Shown here: positions 51,313-60,574 of the stretch, piece after piece
Position numbering within the stretch: the first letter of the stretch is position 1
Layout: each line of letters starts with the position of its first letter
Source of the DNA: Salirhabdus euzebyi
Lineage (GTDB): Bacteria; Bacillota; Bacilli; Bacillales; Alkalibacillaceae
Assembly: GCF_014207435.1 (NCBI RefSeq)
Contig: NZ_JACHGH010000001.1
Location: 62,001 to 126,000 of the forward strand
Length of the DNA: 64,000 nt
Direction of reading: 5' to 3'
Translations under genes and position numbers: made by a program
Notes under the pieces: model-generated
Told to the model about the DNA's origin: nothing
The model's input: the letters and a program-made list of their open reading frames with translations, nothing else
Databases searched by the model: none

Positions 51313-51864
51313 TTGAAAAAAATAGAAACCATCCTTCATCCCGTTCGTTTTCGAATCATTCAAAGATTTCTTGATGGTCAGGTCAAAACGGCTAAAGAGT
51401 TAGCGAAGGAGGTAAAAGATATCCCCCAAGCAACGCTTTACCGTCAGTTAGACGCACTTGTGAAGGCAGAGGTTTTAGTCATAACGGAAGAAAACCAAAT
51501 TCGTGGGACAGTGGAAAAAGTCTATGCATTAAACAATTCTTCCGCAACCATGACAAAGGAAGATGTAAAGGACCTCACGAAAGAGGAACATCTCCAATAC
51601 TTTTTATTTTTTACAGCTCAATTAGCCAAAGATTTTGATGCTTACTTGAGTCAAGATGATATTGATTTTGAAAGAGACGGTGTTGGATACAGACAGGTGG
51701 GACTTCATCTAACGGATGATGAGTTTATGGACTTTGTGAAGGATATGGGGAAAGTGGTTGAAAAGTATATACACAATCAACCTAATCCTAATCGAACGAA
51801 GAGAATTGTGTCTACTGTTGTTATACCGGAAAATAAGGGAGGAATAGAGAATGATGAAAAGTAA
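51313..51864 (+). CDS. ArsR-like winged-helix transcriptional regulator
   Basis: A 183-residue regulator with a winged-helix domain in the first 75 residues (HPVRFRIIQRFLDGQVKTAK, ELAKEVKDIPQATLYRQLDA, LVKAEVLVI) of the ArsR/PadR-like kind, followed by a helical C-terminal domain. TTG 51313 follows GAGAGTCGGTG. It overlaps the next gene, an alpha/beta hydrolase, by 14 bases, so it probably controls its own operon. AT-rich palindromic DNA (TAATTAATAATG) precedes it. Confidence 0.82.
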   Translation: MKKIETILHPVRFRIIQRFLDGQVKTAKELAKEVKDIPQATLYRQLDALVKAEVLVITEENQIRGTVEKVYALNNSSATMTKEDVKDLTKEEHLQYFLFFTAQLAKDFDAYLSQDDIDFERDGVGYRQVGLHLTDDEFMDFVKDMGKVVEKYIHNQPNPNRTKRIVSTVVIPENKGGIENDEK

Positions 51865-52795
51865 AGAAGTGACAATACCATCTGCATTTCCATTGGGTGG
51901 TACATTAACCATTCCTAGCGATGAGAGAAGTTCATATCCAGCAGTACTCATTATCATGGGTTCAGGAAAAGGCGATCGAGATGGAAATCTGAAAAAAATG
52001 ACGTTTAACATTTATAGAGATTTAGCGGAGTTTCTTTCTTCAAAAGGGTTTATTACGCTTCGATATGATAAAAGGGGAACACACAAAAGTGAAGGAAACT
52101 TTCTTGCGACTGGATTGACTGATCTAATCGATGATGCTGTTGCTGGAGTGAATTTTTTAAAGAATCATTCTCAGGTAGATAAGGAGAAAGTACTCATTTT
52201 AGGTCATAGTGAGGGTGCCTTAATTGCGCCAGCTGTTCATGAGAAATCTCCTGTTTCCGGCCTGATTTTACTTGCAGGTGCAGCAGATGCTTCCAAAGAT
52301 ATGTTACCTAAACAAAACGAATTGGCCTTTGCTGAAATAAAGGCGACCAAAGGTTTTAAAGGTTGGTTATTCAGAAAGTTAAACGTTGTAGAAAAGTCCA
52401 AGAAGCAAAATAAAGCTATTTTTAAGAAGGTAACAGAATCAGATAAGGATGTTTTTAGAATAAAAGGTGTACGAGTGAATGCGAAATGGTTGAGAGAAAC
52501 GTTAGCATATGATGTCCGTGATTATTTGAAAGAGGTAACTGTTCCTGTGTTAGCTATTACAGGGGAAAAAGATGTGCAAGTGCCACCAGAGGATGTGAAA
52601 CGGATCGCCGAGTTGGTGAACGGGGAAGCAGAGTGGCATATCATACCTAATATGAACCATTTGTTTAGAAAATATGAGGGTCAGCATACGATGTTAGGTT
52701 TGCTGAAAGAGTATAAGACACTAGTTAATAAGGAAATGGATAAGGATATGTTAGAAAAGATGGATTCCTGGTTACGAAAATATTACTTGCTATAA
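51851..52795 (+). CDS. Alpha/beta hydrolase
   Basis: A 314-residue serine hydrolase. The nucleophile elbow is GHSEGA with S120, the acid is in AITGEKDVQVP, and the His in IPNMNHLFRKY. An early YDKRGTHKSEG motif near residue 72 is typical of this dienelactone hydrolase-like or YqkD-like group. ATG 51851 lies eight bases after GGAGG, within the end of the regulator gene. No signal peptide. Substrate unknown; cytoplasmic ester hydrolysis, perhaps detoxification, is likely. Confidence 0.88.
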   Translation: MMKSKEVTIPSAFPLGGTLTIPSDERSSYPAVLIIMGSGKGDRDGNLKKMTFNIYRDLAEFLSSKGFITLRYDKRGTHKSEGNFLATGLTDLIDDAVAGVNFLKNHSQVDKEKVLILGHSEGALIAPAVHEKSPVSGLILLAGAADASKDMLPKQNELAFAEIKATKGFKGWLFRKLNVVEKSKKQNKAIFKKVTESDKDVFRIKGVRVNAKWLRETLAYDVRDYLKEVTVPVLAITGEKDVQVPPEDVKRIAELVNGEAEWHIIPNMNHLFRKYEGQHTMLGLLKEYKTLVNKEMDKDMLEKMDSWLRKYYLL

Positions 52796-52850
52796 ATAAA
52801 ATGCATTATGAAGATGTTGGATTCAAAAATATGTAAAGCTACTATCCAAA

Positions 52851-52895
52851 ACAAGAAGTAAGAGGAGCCGTCTCCACTTACTTCTTGTTTTATTT
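52851..52895 (+). terminator. Strong terminator after the hydrolase gene
   Basis: Arms at 52851-52867 and 52872-52888 (ACAAGAAGTAAG with CTTACTTCTTGT as outer part), 16 of 17 paired, then TTTTATTTTT. Confidence 0.9.
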
Positions 52896-52988
52896 TTGAG
52901 GACACTATAATTTTTTTTGCTTGTGGAAAAATGAAAATATCAAGTATAGCTACGTCCATTTCCAGCACTTAGCTATTTTGTACATAGG

Positions 52989-54743
52989 TCAAGATGACTT
53001 TAATGGATCAACCCACATATTTTTAAAATCAACCCATCCACTAGAATTTAATTCTATTCCGTCAATAAATTCGTTGTAAGAAATTACATTCTCAACATGA
53101 TACGTAAATAATATAAATAAGTTTTCTCTTAAATAACCTTCTATCATTTGTAATATTTGTTTTCTTTTTTCCTTGTTCCTAGTAAGATGAAATGCTTCTA
53201 GAAAATGATCTATAATCCCTTTTTGTTCATCGTTTAAGCAGGGGCGTAAAAATCCAAACTCTGCTTTGAAATAGGAATAAAGGCTGTATTCCTCATCACT
53301 AAAGATAACAGAAAATAATATCATATCTGCTGTTTTCATTAAATGCTGATCATGTATAGCATGAATCGGTATAGTATGAAACATCAGGTTTAGTCCTATT
53401 TTTTTACTTTGTTTTTGTATCCAGTTAGCTAGTTCATGTGCCTCTACCATATCAAAATAATATACGTGGAGTTGTTCCCCCTTATAACCACTTTCTTGTA
53501 GTAGGATCTTGGCTTTATCCAAAGGCGACTGATTAAATTGATAGCTTTGACTATTCGTATAAAGAAAACTATTAGAAGGTAAAGTTTGGACCGTTTCCAT
53601 ATCATTGACGAGCTGCTTCCTATCTAGTAATAATCTTAAAGCTTCACGGAAACGAATGTGGTGGTGGTATCCACTTTTACGAAAATTAAAACCAACGTAT
53701 CGACTGCCATATTGAATGTTATGAGCTTTCTTAGGCTTGACCGTTTTAGTAGAAAGCTGGTAGTCTACTAAATCTTTAGAAAAAGGCAAAATCCTCAGTT
53801 CAATCTTATCAAGTAAGGCTTTTTCTTTAAAGTAATCAGCAAAAGCCTCTAATTTTACAACGTCCTCTTTTAATTCTTTCACAAAGAAGGGGCCAGTGCC
53901 AATTAGATTGTTAGATGAAAAACCTTCAGGAACAATTGCACAGTAGAGAGAGCTTATATGATGAAGAAAATAATAACTCGGTTTTCTAAGGTGAAATGTA
54001 ACAATCCAGTCGTTATAAACCTCTAATTCTACGATGTCTTCTAATAAAGAGTGTGCAAAAGACTTTAGTGAGGGGTCCATTACCCTCTGAAAGGTATATT
54101 TTATATCTTTTGTTGTAAGGATTTGTCCATCATGAAAGTGTACGTGTTTTCGTAAATAAAAAGTCCAACTTGCACCATTATTAGACTCTTTCCAGGTAAA
54201 GGCTAGATTCGGTTCAAAAACATCTTTCCTATGGTTATAGATTATTAGTGTATCGAAAATTTGACGTGTTAAATGTCCCTCTGTTTTGTGATTAACCGTA
54301 GCTGGATCCAAAGCTTGTAACTTGGTTGTAATGGGTATCTTGATTATACTTTGTGCATTTTCTTGATCATCTTCCATCTTTAATCCGAATTCCAGACGGA
54401 CAATTTCAAGCATTTTTTCTTTCGTTTTCCATGAAAGGGAGGTGTTTTGAATGAAATCGAGAGTATACGTATAGCGATCCTCTTTTATTAAAGAGTGAAT
54501 ATAACTTTTCGCTACTTCTTCAAGAGGTAGCAAAAATCGTAAAGTAGAAAGCCTTCCTCTTCCTCTACCCGGATTCCAAACAATATATTTTTCTGTATGT
54601 AGCTTATTTAAAATAAGGTTTAGATTTCGATTGGTGCACTTGTATAGAGGTAGTAAGTCCTTTTTGCTAATTGGTAGGTCTATGTTTGTTTGAACTGTAT
54701 GGTAATGGTCCCTTAATAAAATAAAGTGTTCAATGACCTTCAT
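52989..54743 (-). CDS. SgrR-type regulator with an extracellular solute-binding (SBP_bac_5) domain
   Basis: A 584-residue protein. Residues 1-120 form an SgrR-type winged helix (ISKKDLLPLYKCTNRNLNLI, LNKLHTEKYIVWNPGRGRGR). The rest is a dipeptide/oligopeptide-binding type fold (LDPATVNHKTEGHLTRQIFD, FHDGQILTTKDIKYTFQRVM, LIGTGPFFV, HHIRFREALRLLLDRKQL). There is no signal peptide, so it is a cytoplasmic ligand-responsive regulator. It is divergent from an MFS gene at 54847 and likely controls it, a common Bacillus pairing. Confidence 0.88.
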   Translation of the reverse strand: MKVIEHFILLRDHYHTVQTNIDLPISKKDLLPLYKCTNRNLNLILNKLHTEKYIVWNPGRGRGRLSTLRFLLPLEEVAKSYIHSLIKEDRYTYTLDFIQNTSLSWKTKEKMLEIVRLEFGLKMEDDQENAQSIIKIPITTKLQALDPATVNHKTEGHLTRQIFDTLIIYNHRKDVFEPNLAFTWKESNNGASWTFYLRKHVHFHDGQILTTKDIKYTFQRVMDPSLKSFAHSLLEDIVELEVYNDWIVTFHLRKPSYYFLHHISSLYCAIVPEGFSSNNLIGTGPFFVKELKEDVVKLEAFADYFKEKALLDKIELRILPFSKDLVDYQLSTKTVKPKKAHNIQYGSRYVGFNFRKSGYHHHIRFREALRLLLDRKQLVNDMETVQTLPSNSFLYTNSQSYQFNQSPLDKAKILLQESGYKGEQLHVYYFDMVEAHELANWIQKQSKKIGLNLMFHTIPIHAIHDQHLMKTADMILFSVIFSDEEYSLYSYFKAEFGFLRPCLNDEQKGIIDHFLEAFHLTRNKEKRKQILQMIEGYLRENLFILFTYHVENVISYNEFIDGIELNSSGWVDFKNMWVDPLKSS

Positions 54744-54846
54744 GCCTCACACTCCCCTAAAAGGTGAAAAGTTTTTATGTATTTTACACTTTTTATAGAT
54801 ATACTTCCACTTTTATACTTGAGAAAAGGCGGAGAGGGGCTTCTTG

Positions 54847-56076
54847 ATGTTAAGTTTATTTTTAGATAAAACGTATATGAGGTATTGGTTAGCGGTTGTT
54901 ATTTCGCATATAGGAGACGGAATTACAAGAACGGTTATTATTTTCTTAATTGCCAAACTAACAAGCGACCCCCTTATGATTAGTATTGCCTTATTTGCTC
55001 AGCTTGCTCCAACTGCTATTTTAGCTTTATTCACAGGAGCTTTAGCAGATCGTTTTTCTAGAAGAATGTTAATGATTTATGCTGATCTATTTCGTTTTAT
55101 CGTTGTTTTATTGATGGTTTTTGTACAAGATAGTATTGTATTTCTTTTATTTCTAGTCGTGTTAATTGGAATTGGAACTGCCGTGTTTGAGCCTGCAAGA
55201 ATTGCATCGGTTCCAACAATAGTAGGTGGGGATAGAATTCCCCAAGCTATTGCTTTATTTCAAGGAACTTTGTCAGCTGTTTATTTTATCGCACCCTCAT
55301 TAGCAGGGATTCTTATCGCAATGAACAATATTTCCATAACCTTTATATTAGACGCCATCACTTATTTGTGTTCTGCAATTCTCTTTTATAGTTTATTTAT
55401 TTTAAAAGAGGAGAAAAATGAAGGGCGGACGCAATCAAATTATTTACAGTCTGTTAAAGAGGGAGTCGTCCAATTTTTTTCCCAGCCGGTTTTAAAAAGG
55501 CTACTTTTATTTTTAGTGCCTGTTATGATTGTGCTTGGTATTTTTGTCTCTGGTTACAAAACATTATTGCTTGAACATTTTCAAGTGAGAGCATTACACT
55601 TTGGATTATTAGAAGGTGTTTTTGGAGGAGGCGCAATTGTAGGGGCGTTATTTGGGCCGAAAATTATGAAAAGGTTATCACCTATGAGAATGGTTCTTGT
55701 GGCATCCATTGTTTTGGGCGTGCTAATGGTGGGCGTTCTCCTTTTAGACATAATTGCAGTTTCTTTTATATTAGTGCCGCTTTACATATGGTGTACATTT
55801 GTAGGGATTATGTATGCATTGATTAATTTTCCTTTGGCCAATTTGTTTTTAACTTTAGCACCAAAGCATTTACTAGGTAGGGGGCTGAGCATTTTTCAAG
55901 CAACCATTACAACGTGTACGGTAATCGGAACGCTTTTAGGTGGATGGATGGGATCCAAACTTGGTATTCCCTCTAGTTTAATTATAGGCGGGATATTTAT
56001 TATTTTTGTCTGTCTTATTATTACCGTAAAAAGTGTATACCGAATTAGTAAAGCAAGTGTCAAAAGCGTAACATAA
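54847..56076 (+). CDS. MFS transporter divergent from the SgrR-type regulator
   Basis: A 409-residue twelve-helix transporter of the MFS_3/EntS-like group: ISHIGDGITRTVIIFLIAKL at the first helix, TGALADRFSRRMLMIYADLF for motif A, FEPARIASVPTIVGGDRIPQ in helix 4-5, and GGGAIVGALFGPKIMKRL in the second half. ATG 54847 lies seven bases after GAGAGGGG; TTG 54844 is an alternative. Export of a small molecule sensed by the divergent regulator is likely. Confidence 0.88.
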   Translation: MLSLFLDKTYMRYWLAVVISHIGDGITRTVIIFLIAKLTSDPLMISIALFAQLAPTAILALFTGALADRFSRRMLMIYADLFRFIVVLLMVFVQDSIVFLLFLVVLIGIGTAVFEPARIASVPTIVGGDRIPQAIALFQGTLSAVYFIAPSLAGILIAMNNISITFILDAITYLCSAILFYSLFILKEEKNEGRTQSNYLQSVKEGVVQFFSQPVLKRLLLFLVPVMIVLGIFVSGYKTLLLEHFQVRALHFGLLEGVFGGGAIVGALFGPKIMKRLSPMRMVLVASIVLGVLMVGVLLLDIIAVSFILVPLYIWCTFVGIMYALINFPLANLFLTLAPKHLLGRGLSIFQATITTCTVIGTLLGGWMGSKLGIPSSLIIGGIFIIFVCLIITVKSVYRISKASVKSVT

Positions 56077-56421
56077 ATCGTTTTAGCTAATAATGAAAAT
56101 AATGAAGGTGTATAGTGATAAGATAAACATGTCTTTTGGTAAGTTAGCTGTTCGTCTTTATAGAAAAATTCACGCAGCTGCTTAACCTTTCTGCATACAT
56201 TATGCTTTGGTGAGACATATTCAGAAAGGACGAGTGACACGGTTAAAAAATGATAAATCAAAGGAATGAAAGATGAAACCACCTCTCAAGATATACATAC
56301 ATGAGGTGGTTTCATATTTTTTAAACCTAAAGGATTTATGGGACCCACATTCTCTGACTCGGGAACAATTTATCCTTGCTTAATATGATTTTCCATTAAA
56401 AAGAGATTAGCATTAAGGCCC
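56077..56421. other. Intergenic region between convergent MFS and BCCT genes
   Basis: Contains copy B of the structured element (56186-56312) and its terminator. An 11-codon frame (GTG 56233) inside it is too short to support as a gene. Nothing else is recognised. Confidence 0.5.
56186..56316 (+). ncRNA. Candidate structured RNA element, copy B
   Basis: Stem CCTTTCTG (56186-56193) with CAGAAAGG (56222-56229) encloses GCATACATTATGCTTTGGTG, and the unit ends in arms AAACCACCTC (56276-56285) and GAGGTGGTTT (56303-56312). The paired bases differ from copy A at 36462 by matching changes, which supports an RNA-level structure. This copy lacks most of the internal 43-codon frame of copy A. Confidence 0.4.
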
Positions 56422-57933
56422 TCAAATTTTCTTTTTTCGATCTTTCCTATTAACTTTTGCCACTTCATAATTTGCCGCTTTATAAAACGAGCCTCCCATC
56501 AGCAACATAATAACGGAAAACGGTAGAGCTGCAATGATGAGCATATTTTGCAGTCCTTGCGTTCCTCCAAAATAGACAATGATCGCTGCCATTGCTGACA
56601 TAGTAAGTCCCCAAGTGATTTTAACGGAATTCGCAGGGTTAATGGACCCTGATGTACTTAACATACCAAGGACAAATGTAGCAGAATCCGCTGACGTGAT
56701 GAAAAAGATGGCGATAACGACAATGGTTATGAGTGACATTATGGTGCCTAAAGGATAATGCTGAAGTACACCAAATGTTGTAGTTTCAATGGAATAGGTG
56801 GAAATCGAATCTAGAGCATTTTGCTCAATATTTAATGCAGATACACCAAATACGGCAAAAAAGATAAAGCACACAATGGCGGGTACAAATAAAACGCCCA
56901 TCATAAACTCTTTAACTGTACGTCCTTTTGAAATTCTTGCGATAAATATTCCGACAAATGGTGCCCAAGAAATCCACCATGCCCAGTAGAAAATGGTCCA
57001 ATTATTAATCCATGTTTGGCGTACTTCATTTAATGGAGATAAGCGAAAACTCATATCAAAGAAATTTGCGATGTATGCCCCAAATGTTGTGACAAGCATA
57101 TTTAAAATATATAGTGTTGGACCTACAATAAATAGTAGAAGCAAAAGGAAAATGGCAAGTCCCATGTTGGCATTACTTAAGTATTTAATTCCCTTTCCGA
57201 TTCCTGACCATGCGGAAAGAATGAATAAAACAGTGGCCACAACGATGATTAATAATTGCATGCTAAAGTTGTTTGGTGTGCCAAAAAGATACGCTAGTCC
57301 CCCGTTTATTTGCGAGGAACCAAATCCTAGGGTGGAGGCTACACCAACTATTGTCGCGAAAATAGCTAGGGTATCGACTAAAGTTCCAGGAATACCTTTC
57401 ATACTTTTTTCACCGAAAATGGGTACGAGTGTTGCGCTAATTAATCCAGGATAACCCTTTCGAAATTTAAAGTAAGCTAAAACTAGTGCTACGACTGCGT
57501 ACACTGCCCAAGCGTGGATCCCCCAATGGAAAAAAGAATATTGGAGTGATTCTCTAATCGCTTCATTAGATCCCACTTCTGACTCTGGTGGACTAATAAA
57601 TGCATGGGAGATTGGCTCCGCTGTCGTCCAAAAAACTAGTCCAATACCCATTCCTGCACTAAATAACATCGCAAACCAAGTTGCTAACTTAAAATCAGGT
57701 TTATCCTCGTCTTTACCTAATTTAATTTTGCCGAAACGGGAAAAAATCAAATAAATACAGAAAATTAATAACAGCATAACGATTAATAAATAGTACCAGC
57801 CGAATGCTTCCGTTATCACACCTGTTACTTCAGCTGTTACGTTTTGTAAATGCTTTGGAGCAAAGCCTCCCCAAACGACAATCACTACACAAATAGCGAG
57901 TGCGTACCAAAAAACTGAACTTACATTCTTCAC
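56422..57933 (-). CDS. BCCT family betaine/carnitine/choline transporter
   Basis: A 503-residue sodium- or proton-coupled transporter for quaternary ammonium compatible solutes, with twelve helices. Hallmarks are AGMGIGLVFWTTAEPISHA near residue 92, HWGIHAWAVYAVVALVLAYF near 137, NWTIFYWAWWISWAPFVGIF near 312 (the substrate-binding Trp box) and FITSADSATFVLGMLS near 410. It is of OpuD/BetP type, though the short C-terminal tail is not the long regulatory tail of BetP. GTG 57933 follows GAGGTGAAATC. Uptake of glycine betaine for osmoprotection is the likely role. Confidence 0.93.
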   Translation of the reverse strand: MKNVSSVFWYALAICVVIVVWGGFAPKHLQNVTAEVTGVITEAFGWYYLLIVMLLLIFCIYLIFSRFGKIKLGKDEDKPDFKLATWFAMLFSAGMGIGLVFWTTAEPISHAFISPPESEVGSNEAIRESLQYSFFHWGIHAWAVYAVVALVLAYFKFRKGYPGLISATLVPIFGEKSMKGIPGTLVDTLAIFATIVGVASTLGFGSSQINGGLAYLFGTPNNFSMQLLIIVVATVLFILSAWSGIGKGIKYLSNANMGLAIFLLLLLFIVGPTLYILNMLVTTFGAYIANFFDMSFRLSPLNEVRQTWINNWTIFYWAWWISWAPFVGIFIARISKGRTVKEFMMGVLFVPAIVCFIFFAVFGVSALNIEQNALDSISTYSIETTTFGVLQHYPLGTIMSLITIVVIAIFFITSADSATFVLGMLSTSGSINPANSVKITWGLTMSAMAAIIVYFGGTQGLQNMLIIAALPFSVIMLLMGGSFYKAANYEVAKVNRKDRKKKI

Positions 57934-58247
57934 GATTTCACCTCATGTATCATATTTCTTATAGTCCTTAACATTCCTCACAATGTGGATATTTATTAGG
58001 TGAATCGGGAGTTAGGCTAAAGTCCTAACTAATGCGTTTTTATATTTTCAATCAAATTAGATTTTTGATAAATGCAAAAGTTGTCAACGTACATTGCTAT
58101 GTTTAATTGGTATGCTATTTCCTATGCTTACTTTTATAGACCGAGTAGGTACTTGTATTTTTATGTGCTTGCCTTTTATGATATAAATGATTAAATTAAT
58201 CTACTAATTATAAATAAAAGATTGTCATATAGAATGGGGAGATTAAA
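57934..58247. other. Promoter region of the BCCT gene
   Basis: No gene. AGTTAGG (58010-58016) and CCTAACT (58024-58030) form a 7-bp inverted repeat about 80 bases upstream of the transporter start, a possible operator. The rest is AT-rich and unremarkable. Confidence 0.4.
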
Positions 58248-58712
58248 ATGATTAAGTTAAGTAAAGTTGATGAACTAGAATTTAACAGGTACTTAGAATT
58301 TATGATTCCTGATTAAGCTAAAAAAATCACTGAAAATTTCAATTTAACTGAGGAGCAAGCCATAGAAGAATCTGAAATGATGATAAATGATATGTTCAAG
58401 GATGGATTAGCTACTAAGGGACAATATCTGCACAATATTATACTTGCCAATTCAAATGTACAAGTGGGAATCCTTTGGTACAGCATAATGCCAGAAATTA
58501 ATACAGCATACTTGAACCATATCCTAATAGACGAACATCATAGAGGAAAAGGGTTTGGTACTACTACTCTTGAAATGCTTCAGGATATGCTTCAAGATTG
58601 TGGTGTCAAATCAATTGGATTAAGTGTTTTTGGGAAAAATGATGGTGCTTATCGCTTATACAAGAAACTTGGATATTTAGAAACGAGAATATCAATGGAG
58701 AAAATCTTATAA
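58248..58712 (+). pseudogene. GNAT acetyltransferase with an in-frame stop at codon 23
   Basis: ATG 58248 follows GGGGAG. The frame reads MIKLSKVDELEFNRYLEF and MIPD, meets TAA at 58314-58316, then continues in the same frame as AKKITENFNLTEEQAIEESE to the end of a complete GNAT domain (LNHILIDEHHRGKGFGTTTL for acetyl-CoA, GAYRLYKKLGYLETR near the end). Related proteins have Tyr where the stop lies (IPxYAK), so one base change (TAT or TAC to TAA) fits. A shortened product from ATG 58377 is possible but would lack the first strand. Confidence 0.8.
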
Positions 58713-58727
58713 GTCTTCATCTTTTTC

Positions 58728-58757
58728 CAGTAACGGGAGCGAAAGTTACAATGAATA
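58728..58757 (+). repeat. AACGGGGGC-type boundary motif
   Basis: CAGTAACGGGAGCGAAAGTT followed by ACAATGAAT, directly after the GNAT pseudogene. One of about ten related copies. Confidence 0.6.
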
Positions 58758-58857
58758 CAGTTGGGATTTGACTAGGCTGAAATTTGAAATTGAAATCACT
58801 ACCTAATGGAGGCTCTTGACTTATTCAAATAAACCCTAATAAAAGTTAATTCTTTTT

Positions 58858-58953
58858 CAGTTAATGGGGGCAAGTGCCGAACAAAGGATCGTCAGTGAGA
58901 CGGTCTTTTTCTTTTGGCTTTTTACAAGGATAACTGGAATTATATGTTAAAAT
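58858..58953 (+). promoter_or_regulatory. Complete boundary module: motif, terminator, promoter-like element, copy 4
   Basis: CAGTTAATGGGGGCAAGTGC with CGAACAAAGG (58858-58886), then stem GATCGTC (58887-58893) with GACGGTC (58899-58905) and T-run, then AAGGATAACTGGAATT and TATATGTTAAAAT ending at 58953. All three parts occur in the same order at 60421-60508 and 63491-63589. Confidence 0.8.
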
Positions 58954-59016
58954 TAAACGTGAGAACTTAGTAATATGGAAGTAATGCAAGTTTGTGGAAG
59001 AAAAGAGGAGAAGGAT

Positions 59017-59557
59017 TTGAGAAAGTTATTAATTAGTATCGCAATCGCACCTATACTTTTCATTGTATTTTTAATATATAACCACAAACAAATCCCGACA
59101 AAAGATGATGTATTTAAGATCACAGAAAATTGGTCCCCAGTAACAGAGAAAGTCTATATAGTGAGAAAAGTAGATGGGGAATGGATATCTATTTTTAGAA
59201 ATACTCATACCATTTTTTTTGCTCGATTAGAACAAAACGTATTGGGATTTTGGGAAATGAAAGATGAGGTAGGAACAGAAAGTCCATTGGTTTCAACTCA
59301 TTATCCACCTAAGCAAGATGAAGAACTTACTTGGGGTGCGTCAGGTAGAGGGGTGGAAGATTCAGCATACTACTTTGGTCAAATTATCAACCCCAATATA
59401 AAAGAAATAAAAGTGGAAACACAGAAAAACAGCTTGGAAGATCTTATTATTTAATTTAGGAGAAGCGCGTTTTTTCTATGTAAGATCAGAGGGAGAGGTA
59501 ATTTTGCCTGTAAACATTAGAGGATATTCTGAAATTGGAAAATTAATATATTGGTAA
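59017..59557 (+). pseudogene. Small exported protein, frameshifted paralogue of the 32.1 kb gene
   Basis: TTG 59017 follows GAGGAGAAGGAT and gives MRKLLISIAIAPILFIVFLI, then TKDDVFKITENWSPVTEKVY and IVRKVDGEWISIFRN, close to the protein at 32087-32662. The frame ends early at EDLII (stop 59452). The next frame supplies the missing end: NLGEARFFYVRSEGEVILPV, NIRGYSEIGKLIYW, stop at 59557. A one-base change in the TATTATTTAATTT run near 59450 explains it. Confidence 0.8.
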
Positions 59558-59630
59558 AGCCCCTTTAGTTTAATAAGCTCTGAAACTTTTTTAATAAATT
59601 GCATTTCAACAAATAAAATGAGGTGAAAAT

Positions 59631-60075
59631 ATGCTTAAAAGGTTTTGGTTCGCTTTGAGTTATTTTAATTCTTTTCATAGCAGTAGGATGTTCCAGCGAA
59701 ACTAGAGAATATCCTCCAGAAGCAGCAATACACATCAATGGAGAAATAATAGATGCCAAGAGAGGTACTTTCGATTGGGAAAAGAATGGGTCATTCTATT
59801 ACGCAGATGGTTTTGCACCTTATCAAATGCCAGAAGCATTCAATCTAGACACTACAATCATTGAACCTAATTCAGTTGCTGATGTGAAATTTAGTGATAG
59901 TTCAAATCCATATATTAGTGGTTATTTATGGGAAAATGAAAAAAGAGGTAAGAAATTAGTCTCTAAAAAACAAAATTTAACGTTACCCTCTGAAAATGGT
60001 AAACACATTATAGAAATTGAGGCTGAATGGGAAAATGGTAATTCTTCGTATGTCTTTATTGTAGAAGTACGTTAA
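59631..60075 (+). pseudogene. Lipoprotein broken by one extra base in the signal peptide
   Basis: ATG 59631 follows GAGGTGAAAAT and reads MLKRFWFAL. Removing one base near 59658 joins it to VILILFIAVGCSSETREYPP and to a domain of about 120 residues (IHINGEIIDAKRGTFDWEK, GKHIIEIEAEWENGNSSYVF). As it stands, the ATG frame stops at 59706. An internal restart at ATG 59827 would give an unexported fragment. The domain looks like a small beta-sandwich lipoprotein; family not recognised. Confidence 0.75.
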
Positions 60076-60090
60076 CAAAATGCGCTATTG

Positions 60091-60119
60091 AACAAACGGG
60101 GGCAAATATTCAATAAGGA
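60091..60119 (+). repeat. AACGGGGGC-type boundary motif
   Basis: AACAAACGGGGGCAAATATT followed by CAATAAGG, directly after the broken lipoprotein gene. Confidence 0.6.
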
Positions 60120-60194
60120 GATGTGTGGCAACTCCTTATTGTGTTAAAGAACATTATGGTTCAACAAGAAGTTTTAAAAAAAGGGGGTAACATA

Positions 60195-60410
60195 ATGATA
60201 AGGTTTTTATCATTGGTTATTTTAGCTTTATCTACTCAAATTATTGGAATTATTATGTGGGGAGAATACGTCTGGTTATATAAGTTTGCAAGTGGTGGTG
60301 TAGGAGGAACTCCGTTAGAACATATTCAACCTATTTTATGGGTGATTATTGTTATTGAGGTTATTACATTTGCCTTATTAACGGTATTTCTAAAAAAGAA
60401 AGAAGACTAA
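60195..60410 (+). CDS. Tiny two-helix membrane protein (71 aa)
   Basis: Helices FLSLVILALSTQIIGIIMWG and ILWVIIVIEVITFALLTVFL with a Gly-rich loop (FASGGVGGTPLEHI). ATG 60195 follows AAGGGGGTAACATA. Unknown function, in cluster B. Confidence 0.65.
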   Translation: MIRFLSLVILALSTQIIGIIMWGEYVWLYKFASGGVGGTPLEHIQPILWVIIVIEVITFALLTVFLKKKED

Positions 60411-60420
60411 TTCACTTATT

Positions 60421-60508
60421 CCATTAACGGGGGCTAGAGTGTAACAAGAGATCATCTAATGATGGTCTTTTATTTTTCTAAAGCATAATTGGGATATTAT
60501 GTTAAAAT
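60421..60508 (+). promoter_or_regulatory. Complete boundary module, copy 5, with a compensatory stem change
   Basis: CCATTAACGGGGGCTAGAGT with GTAACAAGAG (60421-60450), stem GATCATC (60450-60456) with GATGGTC (60461-60467), T-run, then TGGGATATTATGTTAAAAT ending at 60508. Compared with the other copies the stem has changed on both sides (CG to CA, and CG to TG), preserving pairing. Confidence 0.75.
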
Positions 60509-60574
60509 TTTATGCATAAGGATCTTGTAATAACGAGCAGAAGAGTGGAAGAAGAATGTAACAAATTCAATTAT

